From Callipepla californica brunnescens (Eukaryota; Chordata; Aves; Galliformes; Odontophoridae), in NCBI GenBank assembly GCA_023055505.1, contig JALIRH010000064.1, positions 372,001 through 436,000 of the forward strand: DNA of 64,000 nucleotides. The letters are read 5' to 3'. The notes beneath the pieces were generated by a model that was not told the DNA's origin, did no database searches, and worked only from the letters and a program-made list of their open reading frames with translations. Position 1 is the first letter of the stretch, and the number at the start of each line of letters is the position of its first letter. Below, in pieces: positions 53,118 to 64,000 of the stretch. A program made the translations under genes and the position numbers.

Positions 53118-56100
53118 AACTTTTACATGGTCTTGTTAGTGGCTTTATCTGAAAATGCAACCCAGTGCTTGGTAGGTATAGTTTCTGTAAAAATACCTTA
53201 TAGAACATACTTAATTTTTTATTGAAAGATTTATACGCAATGAAGGGTTGATATTGTTTCTAACCTCACCATTTACCAAGCCATCAGGTTCAAAAATAGC
53301 CAACCCATCCCTAAAGTGAGAAATTTGTGTCTGCTATTGTTTAATAACTCAGTAAAATGCATACTTACATTGCTGTTTAACTAACCTTACAGACTGATAT
53401 CTCAAAGGAGTGGTTTTCGTTGGTCTGTCATGTGTACAACTGCTTGGCAAACAGTTCCAGGAAGTTTATTCACATTTAACAGACCTTACTGAGAAGATGT
53501 TCTTGGTGCCGTAAATTTCTTCATTTAGAATAAGTAATTATTTTTCTAAATTTAACCAAAAAAAACCCCACCAAAATCCTCAAATTGGGAAATTGCTTGT
53601 TTTCTGGAAACTTCAGATAGGAAGAATAAATTCAGAAAAAGAAAAACAGAATTAGTAGTTTAGCTTGAAAAATGTTCCTGCTTCACAGAAAACAATGCCA
53701 AGGCAGATATTGTATTTCTGAAGCAAAGCTGAATTCACATCTGATGTAACTCTCCATGTAAATACCTTGTTACTTCTTAAACAAATGTCTCTCAGGAGCA
53801 AGACTCATGATAACCTGCGTAATTTTCACAGAGAGACAAAATGGAACAGTCCAACTCTGAATCTATTTTTGGCTTCTTGGATCATCAGCAAAACCACATT
53901 TTGTCACTCAGCTCTGCTCCCTCCTCCAGACCCTTGTCCAAACCTCCGTCCTCCTAGATCTCCCCTGGCCTCCTCACCCACATGGGAAAGTTAAGCAGTA
54001 TCTGCTCCCTAGGACTGCTTGGTACATCAAGATAACTAAGAGAGTTTTATCCCTAGAGGAATACATGGCAGAATCACACTGACCATATCAAGGAAAATCA
54101 GGGAATGTTGAAACATGTCTTTGCATCTCCTTTTCTCTGAAATCACGCTATAGACAGACATCACAAGATGTATGTCAGTATCTGTCATGCATCACCATCT
54201 CTTGTCTGGAGTCTTATCCATTAGTTAGTCACAGCGTTGTGGGGTAATGGCTAAGTGTGCAGCCTGCACTTTTAATTGTTTGGCTTCAGTCATCTGAAAT
54301 CAGATCCTTGAACTTAATCATGGTTTCCTGGAAAAATGTAGCATTAATTTTAAATGTAAATTATTGAAATGTATAACTGGTAATTCATACTTTCTAATTA
54401 ATAAATATTCTGTGCATGATGCATTAGCAACACTATTAAATATTTATCTATAGATGGAGATACTGTGAATTATAATAAACTGTAAAAGTGTTCTATTAAC
54501 TTTTTTAGAAGATAAATAAAATTGAAACTGTTATCAATATAATGAATACATTATGTAAAAATTTCTCTTGCCTCACAAAAAACATATCCGTTGATGTGTT
54601 TCACAAACAAATCTCATAAAAATGTTAGCAATATTTAAAAACAAAATATGTTAAATAAAAATAAAATTGACTATGGAAAGTAAAGTTAAATATTTAATGA
54701 TATAATTAAGTCTTATTAATGTAATGTTCTTTATTTTTTCAGATTAAAAATTCACAAGAATTGTCATCCTCTTTTATCTTAATCAGATGGTATGTTTGTC
54801 ATAATTATTTGTTATGTGTTTTCATTAACATTTGATGAATATTAACTTTACGAAATAGAACAACCTTACTCCTGAAAAAATCAAGTGGAGCTCTGCAAGG
54901 CCAAAGCCAAAGGCACCTGATGCACCTTGCTACATCAGTGTTGAGGGCACAGCAGATCAACAACAGGAGTGTCCCCAGCTTTGAGGGCACTTACATGTGG
55001 GACATTGCCAGATGATCCTTCAGGTAGAGGTAAGGATGTTCAGTTTGTTTCCTCATGTCTGATTTTGCACTTCTAACTTGAGAGAAGACCACCTGGCTTA
55101 GAATCTCAGCTCTTGAGAATTTATGTATTTTCATTACCTAGTTTGGAGGGGTTAAACTCCATCAAGTCTTGACCAAGCTTCTCTTGTTGCTATCTCTTCC
55201 TGTGTGCTCCTTTCAGTGACAGCTCACTTTCTGCCCTGTAGTTAGTTACAACATACGCTGGACAGGCTCAGATCTCTCCATGGAGCCTTCTTAAAGGGAC
55301 CATACATCCAGATACACACCATTCAACATGTGAGGTGACCTTTTTGTGCTATTATAACATGTTACTTTTAACATAGTTCTGAATTATTTACTGATATGCA
55401 GACAAACTTACCTCAGAAAAGCCACTGTTTTATTGCCACACAACTGTTAACAGATACCTCTAAGACAGCATAAAGCACTTTGTGTTGAATTAAAGGAAAG
55501 CTAAAATATTATCGGAGATGAGGAACACAGACAGCCAGTCCTACATTCCATCAATATATTTTACAAAAAAATGTATCATCAGATAATTCTTAAAGATTTT
55601 GTCTTCTTTTTAATTATGAAGGATAAAATAAGATTGAGTGACTGAAAGGAATAAATAGATAATGAAGTATTAGGATTTGTTTCATATAGAAGCTCCTTAT
55701 TAAAATGACTGTTTCCTTCAACTGCCTAATTTAATTTCTCCAGAGCAGGTTTTTACTTGCTCTGCTCATACTAATGCACAGGTATCAGATGTGTTAATAT
55801 GACACCTCATGGGTCACGCCCTGAGCTTGAAGAACCACTTTAACCTCTTCATTACCCTGTGGACATAGCCTGTGTCTCCTCCCACAGGGTTCCTTCCTGC
55901 AGAACTGTGATAGGCTGTTAAAGAGTGCATCAGCAACCAGAAAGCATCCCTGTTGGCTTTTTTGCCTCTGCATCACTCCATGGTATACTTCTTCATAGCT
56001 CTGACTGCTGTCACATGCAAGGGAGGTGATAACTATTACCTTTGTTAAGCCAGAATTAAAGCATGACTTCATTATCAGTTGATAATGGTTCATGCGGTGT

Positions 56101-59052
56101 CCACTAAAGATAAGTTGGGCATTACACAATAACTTTAAAAATGTAGAAAATGCTCATTTCTCTTTCTGAAAATGTCTCTCTGACAGACACATGTGAGTAT
56201 GTGAGTATTCACGATATTTTCAAGCATGCAGTGAGCACCTAAATGACCTGCTGGAAAAAAGTTATGTCTAAAGACTTCTACAAAGGCAGAGGCAGAGGCA
56301 ACAGGCAGTCAGACAAGGATGACTGGGGTCACAGGCAGAACAGCTGTTGGAAAGCACAGCTAATGGAGTCAGGTGGAGACCTGGGAGCAGGACAGAGCAC
56401 ATCATGCTGGAGGAAAAACAGGATATAAAAGGACCAGAGGCAGGGAAGCTAAAATAGAAATAAAGATGCTCATGTGAACTTTTCATGTTTTCCACACATG
56501 TCCACAATGCAGCTGACTCACAGGATGAAAGGAAGGGGTTATTTACCGTAAACTTCAGGAGAAAACAGTAGTAATCTTTTATCCTGAAATATATTTATAC
56601 ATTTATATATAATATATTTATATTTATATGTGGCTTTATATTTGTGGTAAAAAATATCTTCACTTGACACATTCCAGTTATGAAGTTTGAAGACATCTAA
56701 TCTGTGTTCTGTTTCAAGCAAGCAGGTAAGGGTTGAGGGAGTAGATTTCAACTTCAGGTTTAAGTCACTGATGTGTAGCATGACCTGGAAAAAGAAAAAC
56801 AGGGAGATGGCAAACTGTCCTCACTTCTCCAGTACGGTGCCTCACTGTTTCATGATGTTTGATGGGAATGTGAGGCATTTGGTGGGATGCTTGCACACCA
56901 AGGAGGGAAAGATCCTTCTATTATGAAAGGCCAATTATCTTTCTGTTGATTAATTGTAAGTGTGACATCATAGGCAAATTTGAATAAGTTTTGCAATCAT
57001 GTCTTTTGACTCTACAGATTTCTGAAGATAGAAGCTGTCAATTTCATGTGGACAGAGCATACACCTGCCAGGGTGAGATCACAGATCTCTCTCTGTAGTT
57101 TCAGAGTTTCAGCAGTAATCACCTTTTCTATTTCACCTCCCTTTGAAAACCTATGAGTTTTATTAACATAAAAAAGCGCTAGATTATTAAGAAATTTTGT
57201 GGGCTGTATTTAAGGAGAATTCTGGAAGAAGATAAAGATCTCTTCCAGGAGTTAACACCTTCTCAGAGTTTGCTGAGACACATGAACAAAAGAAGCAAAC
57301 CTCATAATGGCTAAATCCTTTATAATCACTTTGCCCTGAAACATAAACAGCAAAACTAATCTATGAGTGACTAAATGTTTGGGATCTGGTGGATTTTAAA
57401 CTTCAGTTAAGAACGTCTTAGGTTCTAATCAAAACACTGCTCTCAGGCAAACATGCCAAATCTCCAATATATTGCTCTAAGCTTTCAGTAGAATTGAGTA
57501 GGAGGGATTTTTTCTTAGTTTTCAACTGCCATCACACTCTTAAGATGAGCTTCAAAAACAGAAACGCAAACTTAGCTGAGGAATGAGCTGTGGATCACAT
57601 TCACACTGCGTATCGATCCACTGGCTTTTCTGTTTTGAAGACATGAGAGGTGATAGGGGAACAGATTTGTTTAGAGCTGTAGGATTGTTCTCACATTTGT
57701 GTTGTAGGAACATCCTTCTCACTAAGCCTGTCCTGATTTAGGGCAAGCCCGGTGTTGCCTCTGAAATTTCACCATGAAGTCATGTTAATAAAGAAGAATT
57801 TCATTTCTTCCTCTTAGCGCACAAGTTTATAAAGAGTATTTACACTTCCAATATAGAAATAAAAAATATGCTGCAGAAAGCCTATTCCTAAAAGGTCATT
57901 ATCAAAACTGGCCAGCAAACTACACACCAGGCCATGAAAGTGAAGACAAAGAGGAGATGTATCCTGCAGGTTTTTGTAGTATTACCGCTCCAGTACCTCT
58001 AACATGTCAACAAGATATAATCTAATCTACAATGAATGATCAGCGTGGTAATTAGACAAAAAGACAGACTAAAAGAGAGGAACACAAGTATCTTCCCAGC
58101 CTTTTGATGTCATCTTCAGTGGGTATTATTCTACTCTCGACACCTTTCAGAACACCCATTGACATTAAAAGGAGACATGCCTGTCCACTAATTACTAATA
58201 GAGTCCATTACATGATTATATTTCAGACATAAATGTTATTGATTAAAGGCACAGAAGAAACAATAATTTCATTTTAGCTGAGTCATTTTGCTACCACTTC
58301 ATCTGTAATTTTATTATCACTTCACCAAAAGGCAACAAAGTTATTTGGGCTAATGAAAAGCTTAAGGTGTGTCAAGAAAATTAATAAGAAAGAGAATTCC
58401 AAGGAGAACAATGTCTTTATTGAGGTGTGAAATGCCAGAACCACAAAATCACTTAATTGCTACAGCCAGTTCTGTTTCTAGTACCAGTAGCAGTGAAGGA
58501 GTTAATAGTTGGGTGCTAATCAGACAGAGAATTTCTCTGTGACATGAAGTGCCTGTAGATAAGCAGCAATATGCCTTGTTTTACAGGTTTTCTGTAGCTG
58601 GGGCATGGTCCCTTGCTGCACAGCATATATTGAGAGAGGCGGATACACAGGACGGGGTCTAGCTTCCCATGTCACACCAAAATAAAACAGATGGTTTTTA
58701 TAAACTGGAAACATGTTTTTAATAGTAGTTCTGTACAAGAAGTATCTCTGTGAAAACAATAGTATAGACGGGAATTTTTTTCCTCTCCCTAAACAGAGGT
58801 AAAAAGGAAAGCCAAGCAACCCACATAAATCTATTGTCAAGTCTCATGGGAAACCCCATAGGTGAATTATGAGTCATAATAAGAATTATTTGTTGTACTA
58901 CTGTATGCAATCAATCAGCAATTCAGACACAGAAGACTTTTACCCTCTGTCTCTATCAGATAAACTCCATAACCCTTTCAGAGGACTTTAAACTAGATGT
59001 AAATTAATGTGAAGCATGAGCAACTCCTAATGTAGCCATACTTCCTCTCCTT
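53118..59052. other. No gene seen; unique DNA
   Basis: 54361-54720 is extremely A+T-rich and TAAT-rich. 56588-56640 is an ATATTTATA-rich patch. The minus-strand frame 55794-56129 (111 codons) and overlapping minus frames at 58520-58910 were checked by eye; neither shows a domain, a good splice pair or a repeat family that I can name. Confidence 0.5.
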
Positions 59053-59085
59053 CAGGGGTTCTCAGCCTTCTTCCACTCAGAATAT
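59053..59085 (+). mobile_element. Possible hAT-Charlie terminal repeat
   Basis: CAGGGGTTCTCAGCCTTCTT resembles the 5' terminus of Charlie-type hAT DNA transposons (CAGGGGTTCTCAAACTT in amniotes). The partner end (complement ending GAGAACCCCTG) is not visible downstream. It would be a single-ended relic at best and could be chance. Confidence 0.25.
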
Positions 59086-59829
59086 CAAAGCTCTCAAAAA
59101 TAAAAATAAGAAAGTATAAAAAATATTATCTTCCCATGCTCCCAGTTGCACAGTCTCATAGTTCCTGAACGGGTGGAAAGAGAAGCTGAGAAGAAACTCG
59201 TGCCTGTGAGGGGCATGATGTCCTAAAAGATAGAGAATGGCAAGATTTTTCAGTGTAGTGCTGCTAAGAGAGAGACGAGCTATGGGTAAAATGTGTGTGC
59301 GTTCATCTCTTCTGGCTTACAAATGATAGATGAAATGGAGGAAATAATCTGAAAAAATAAGTAGTGAAGCAAGAATCACAGTGAAGAAAATGTAAGGAAT
59401 TATAATTCTGAATTTTCCCCACCACTCATTGCTTGTTCCAGAATCTCCCAGATATTTCACAGTCTGACCATTCAGATATTATAGATGTTTTTACACACTA
59501 AGCCAGAATGCTCAAAAACTTGATGCTCCGTGTCTCCTCTATATGACACAATAGTATCTCTGCTACTACTTATCAATCTATACTTTTCCTATGTAAATCC
59601 CACAATTTTTGGCCTTATCTTCTACAGCATAGAAGATGATGTGGAAAGCATTGAAAAAGTAAATGTCTCAATGAAAGACAAAATCCATTATTTTTTGTTC
59701 TCTATGGATTTGTACTTTGAAATTATCTTATAATATAATATATATAAAAAAATGTTTGTCTTAAGCAGGGGAACTAATAAGACTGGTATCCAGTTTCTGT
59801 TTTCTCTGTGAATGTAATAGTCCTGAGAT
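59086..59829. other. No gene seen; unique DNA
   Basis: A+T-rich, with one unrecognised frame (59530-59733). I cannot see RNase H or integrase signatures on the minus strand that would continue the gypsy fragment to the right. Confidence 0.5.
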
Positions 59830-60266
59830 ATTTGCATTTTGGGTAAATGTGTGTGAAATTTGTCTAAGGCCTTGAACCACCGTCACAATATCCTCCACAT
59901 TTCCCTCAGGGAAGCTCAGCTGACCACAGCAGCAACCTCACAAAGAACCTTCCCCAGTTCATCCCCAAGGGCAATTTCATAGCCCACAAATTCCACAACC
60001 ATCTGATCATATTTGCATTTTTCCATCTTGGCAAACAGGTTATTATGGTGGAGGCATCTGAGGACAAGTTGAGTATGCCAACTGTGTTGTTTCTGGTTCC
60101 CAAAATAAATGTGGGTGTCAATCAGACATGCTGCTACATCCTCATCTAACATCTTCCTGTAAATGTTGTAAATAAAATGCTGGAATGTTACTAGGGCTTT
60201 AGAGAGGGAAGGAATGGGACAGGATTTACCTGTATTAACTGTAGAAAGAGATCTGAAGATCTTTGC
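59830..60266 (-). mobile_element. Ty3/gypsy retrotransposon pol remnant (reverse transcriptase)
   Basis: This is a decayed piece of a Metaviridae-type (Ty3/gypsy) reverse transcriptase. In the minus-strand frame ending at 59916, the translation carries in order a TFQ box (near 60184), IYRKMLDEDV (around 60140), the active-site position as CLID (60117-60128), NNLFAKMEKC (60015-60044) and VEFVGY (59979-59996). NNLF.K.EKC followed by VEF.GY about ten residues later is specific to Ty3/gypsy RT and is not found in avian retroviruses. The YxDD active site is lost. An in-frame stop interrupts the end near 59916, and similarity seems to continue a little further in another frame. Upstream, similarity fades at a stop near 60267. 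No gag, RNase H, integrase or LTR is visible. It could be an old transposon relic or a decayed retrotransposon-derived (RTL/sushi-type) gene. Confidence 0.7.
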
Positions 60267-62600
60267 TCAGCACTCATTTTATACTCCCTGAGAAGGCATG
60301 TTTATTTAAGTACTTTAAATAGTTTATTAACAAAATACAGAGGCTAATAGTTCCCAGCTGTGGTTAGACCTGGACTCAGTCACCTACACAAAGCTGCTAG
60401 AACAAGAGTTTTATTTGGTAAGTCACAGCCATCTGCTTAAGACATCAATAGATAGAATTTACTTGGAAATTATTTCCCTGAGGTAGTTCCATACATACCC
60501 TTGCTCTGAGACAGACAACGAATATCTTCTAGAGTCAAAGCAAACATTGATTTAGGACGGAGGATAACAGGCAGATCATCGGTGTTCCCTTGTCAAAGGC
60601 ATCACAAATACTCTACTATTTCACAGGCAGTAAGTCTGTCATCAGCTTGTGGCTCTAGTTTGGGGCACCTGTGGTCACAGAAAATTTTCTGTTTGTTGTG
60701 GTTTGTTACGATGAGGTCTCACAGATATAATGTTCAAGCTAAATCCAAAAGAAATATTCTGAACTGAATCAGATTATGTGGAAAGATCAGTGGATCAAAC
60801 CAGAATTGCTGGACATGATGGAACAATATCCAGAATATAACAATTCAAAATGTAATGATTTATTATGACAATGAACAGTGTGTGAATCAAGAAATACAGA
60901 TGTCAACTTTAATAGGCACAAGTCTGGAGACCCCTTACTTGAATCTATTGTCACTTGAATTGGGTACAGAGTTGCACAATTTAGGCAAGTGAAATCCAGA
61001 ATTCAGCTGAGGTTCATAAAGTTCATGATTATGCTGTAGGTTATCACCAACCAAGACGAGGTACCTGGTCAGAGTAAGGTTTTTAAAATGAAGAATTGTC
61101 AACAAAAGATTCCTTGATTCAAAATACACTTCTTCTCTCATAAATGAATTAGTTGCCATCAGTCAATCATAAACCCTGTGCAATATGACACACTACTACA
61201 AGGCTTTATTGTTTACCCAGGGGGTGGCACTCCATAAATCTGAATCATGGAAATTGGGTGAATTAGGTAGTCAATAAACCAGTCTAAAATTATAGTAACC
61301 CTCTCTCAGAGGGCTGACTGCAAGTGTCAATGAAATTATTCTAGTCTGTAACACATGTGAGACGAAAGAAAGCAACGGAACAGAGAAGGGGATTTGAGAG
61401 CAAATTCACAATAATTACAGAACTTTATACCCACTTTCCTTCCCATTCCTAGATATTCAGAGCTCGGACCTTGCCTTTAATTTTTAAAAAAGCCAGAAAG
61501 AATTACATTTCTTTCAGAATATTTGAAAACAAACAAAAATGAAGAAAAGTTGCAATAACAACCCAAGATAGGCTAGTCCAGAGGTAAGTACAGAAAAGTA
61601 ACAGTGAGATGAGGTGCTGCTCCCACAGATGAAATTTCTACTGGTTACAGATGACAGAGTCTTCTTTTCAGTCTGCAAATACCTTCTCCTCAATTGCCTC
61701 TTTAAGTATAGGTGTAGGTGAAGGTCACTTGAGGCAGCGGCACACACTAAGCAGAGGCTATCACTAGCATCCCTTGACAGTGTGCAAGTCTTGATGACAA
61801 AGAAGCCCAGAGCTCACGTGCCCATTGTTCCCTCTGCTCAGCCTCCTTTTTAGACACACTGCACTTTTGTTTCCTCTGCCTCTGAACTGTACAAAAAAGC
61901 CGTGCTCTTTCTCTCCACTTCTCCATGTCACCCCTCAGGATGGTTATACTTAATGGAGAGTGCTGAAGGCTCTGCTGCTCATCAGAACTGCTCCAAGCTT
62001 CCAACTTCAGGCCAGGACCTACCACTGTTTATTTTCTCTTTCTAAACAGCTTTGTGGCTTCACGTTGACTGATATTTTGTTTTTTTGTTTGTTTGTTTGT
62101 TTTTTGTCTCCCTCTGCACCGCTGCCAATGTCCTATTTAGTGAGAAAATGGTCTGAAGGAATGGGCCAATTCTTGAAGGCAGAACTGCTGCTGAATGCAA
62201 AATCCTCACTCCAAACAGTGAGTGCAGGACTATTTAGCTTATTATGCAACACAGAAACTTGACATTACAATTAACTAATCACTTGAGCAATACCTATATT
62301 AATATACCACAGAGTCAAATGTACCCTCAACTCTGACACAAATAGTGGTCTCATTTCCCAACTAACACAGTCCCAAGTTTCTAATAAAAAAATGTCAAGA
62401 AGAGGGCAAAGCAGAAGCTCAGTACCTGTGAATTTTATCTTTCAGTAGCTGCCAAAAATCATCCTAAAATGACATTTTATTTACCAAAGATGAAAAGGGA
62501 AGATGAAATAGTGGTGGAATGTTTTTATTTTTCCCATTAAAAAACCAGTCTATTCTGAAGCAATACTTTTGTATTTTTTGAATCCAGATCCACCCCCTAC
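60267..62600. other. No gene seen; unique DNA
   Basis: The overlapping frames 61747-62025 (minus) and 61960-62262 (plus) are among the longer ones here, but neither has a recognisable domain. (GTTT)n lies at 62085-62104. A CTCF-like 15-mer is at 61217-61231. Confidence 0.5.
61217..61231 (+). promoter_or_regulatory. CTCF-like core motif
   Basis: CCAGGGGGTGGCACT matches 13 of 15 positions of the degenerate CTCF core CCASYAGRKGGCRSY. It is a single motif match with no supporting context. Confidence 0.25.
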
Positions 62601-62623
62601 TTTTTTTTTTTTTTTTTTTTTTT
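62601..62623. repeat. Poly(T) tract, 23 nt
   Basis: Uninterrupted T run flanked by CCCCCTAC and GAGGATATT. The minus-strand frame 62464-62694 reads through it as polylysine and is not a gene. Confidence 0.95.
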
Positions 62624-64000
62624 GAGGATATTCCTACTGGGCTGTCCTGTCTGAATAACTCTGTAAACATGTTTTTAAACATTCTCTTCCTCACTCTTGG
62701 GACTAAAAGATCTTTTCTATGACATTTTAAAGCATTAAAACAGCTTGAGGGCTAAAGAAAACATTATTCATGTAATCTTTGAAAAGTTTAGTTGTCAAGG
62801 AGACCAAGACCTTAGCGACCAGGTATGGAGGACTATTCAGCACACTGAGGTGCTTGTGAGGGACGGTGCAAGGATGTTAGTATACCTGGAGGCAAACATG
62901 CTTTGTGTTTCAAGAGCATCTTGTGTCTTGACATACCTTTTATTACACAACTAAGCAGCAACTCAAATTTCCTTCTCTTTGGATAGTATCACCTATGTAA
63001 AAACATGGTTAAATAACCTTATTTGGATGACGTATTTCTTCAATAAATGACTGGACTCAGGTATACTCTGGAAATATCATTCACAGACAGTCATTTTCCA
63101 AGGAAGAATGGATCCAAGAGAGCATTTGATATAATTGTGGAATAATGGCAGTCAACAAGTGACATACTGGAGAGGTGCTCTCCTTACTCCAGGCAATAGG
63201 AACACTATTAAATGAGTTCCTTTGATATTACTCGTGTTGTCATGATAGGGCAATGTCACACTATGCACAGTCTGAGACATGTGGAGGCAGATGCTTGTTT
63301 TCAGTTTGTACTAAAGTCAAAGTTTGTAAATTCTAAATCTTTCCCAGGTCCCAGGTGTTAACAGACTAAGTTAACACTGGGACCTGGGGAAGAAATGGAT
63401 AGTTATTCACAGAAAACAATTCCATATTTCGAGGAGATTAACTTTTAGGTAAAAATATTTGTAAAAATTATAAAACTAAATATAATTACAGTTTGAGACA
63501 GTATGGCTAAAAAGGATGTTATTGAGAGTCACAAAATAACTAAACTAGTAGATGAGGGTTAATACATAGTTTTCCTTCACCAAAACCTCTTACAGGAGGC
63601 AGATTTCAGCACTGATATGAACTTCATGGCTAACAGGTCCATCCGCAGATACAACAGAGAATATTCCCCCTCAAATCCCTGATTCCAGTCACTAGTAAAA
63701 TCAGCAGATTGCAGAGAGAGATCAGGCATGCATACTTCACTTCACAACAGCTACTGCCACTGCCAGAAATGGAGTCTTGCACTCGGTAAACCACTCTTCT
63801 GTCCTACAGGGCATTTCTATCTTAGTTTTGAATGTTATAAATTGTTAAGTAACATTTGTCTATAATCCATTTTAGATAAAGGACTGTATAATGGTCCTTG
63901 CTTTATGCCAAAAATTGAGATATTCCTTGGGCATTCAGATGTCCTAGTGCAACTCATTCACAAAGATGAAGGACCGTCTGTGAACGTGCCCACTAAGCCT
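62624..64000. other. No gene seen; unique DNA with one hairpin
   Basis: The frame 62745-62954 (plus) is unrecognised. The only structured item is the hairpin at 63341-63391. Confidence 0.55.
63341..63391. repeat. 51-nt near-perfect hairpin
   Basis: Left arm TTCCCAGGTCCCAGGTGTTA (63341-63360) and right arm TTAACACTGGGACCTGGGGAA (63371-63391) are complementary over about 20 pairs, with one extra base in each arm, around a loop of about 10 nt. The stem is G+C-rich in an A+T-rich setting. It is shorter than a usual animal pre-miRNA (about 60-80 nt), and no known microRNA is recognised. It could also be a small foldback or a regulatory palindrome. Confidence 0.85.

Noticed and set aside
55794..56129. 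111-codon minus-strand open frame
   Set aside because: Mixed composition but no known family and no exon boundaries. Kept only as a note.
61747..62025. 92-codon minus-strand frame rich in Arg, Glu and Gln
   Set aside because: Considered as a gag or coiled-coil remnant upstream of the gypsy RT, but no motif supports it and the distance is about 1.5 kb.
62464..62694. Frame with a polylysine run, possible retroposon A-tail
   Set aside because: The poly(T) has no upstream gene-like sequence or clear target duplication, so I do not call a processed pseudogene.

Overview
The window looks like non-coding avian nuclear DNA, most likely from a galliform bird. The evidence is the repeat content. There are CR1 LINE copies with the bird-type octamer tails (ATTCTATG or ATTCTGTG repeats), an internally deleted mariner of the Galluhop type described from chicken, and very old amniote relics (two MIR-like SINEs and a heavily decayed L3/CR1-like LINE). 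The sequence is clearly A+T-rich, and stop codons are dense in all six frames. I found no protein-coding gene, tRNA, rRNA, known microRNA or CRISPR array that I could defend. The longest open frames are either low-complexity translations of tetranucleotide repeats or parts of CR1 copies. The window is therefore either intergenic desert or the inside of a very long intron; the sequence alone does not decide.

Layout. 1-4079: unique sequence. 4080-4635: mariner remnant on the minus strand. 6515-6675: CR1 tail running into a (CATC)n array. 8278-8520: CR1 3' end. 12.2-12.9 kb: a 27-bp palindrome, a (TTTC)n(TC)n array and a MIR. 13-20.3 kb: unique A+T-rich sequence. 20.34-21.14 kb: an unexplained G+C-rich block with a CCAAT box. 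21.76 kb: CR1 tail, minus strand. 26.86 kb: MIR, minus strand. 28.58-28.95 kb: purine tract with 56 uninterrupted GAAA units. 29.5 kb: probable ancient amniote repeat. 30.85 kb: CR1 tail. 32.37-34.20 kb: two CR1 fragments placed 5' end to 5' end. 41.2-42.2 kb: decayed L3/CR1-like RT region, minus strand. 43.2-43.84 kb: CR1, plus strand. 49.1 kb: clustered heat-shock-element pentamers. 59.8-60.27 kb: decayed Ty3/gypsy reverse transcriptase fragment, minus strand. 63.34 kb: 51-nt near-perfect hairpin. The stretches between are single-copy in appearance.

No genes work together here. The window is a record of transposon activity of very different ages: MIR, L3 and gypsy relics are the oldest, CR1 and mariner copies are younger, and simple repeats are the most recent. 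The least expected item is the Ty3/gypsy RT fragment, because this class is scarce in birds. The 20.3-21.1 kb G+C-rich block and the heat-shock-element cluster are the best candidates for unannotated function. All repeat assignments come from remembered consensus features and were not checked against a database.
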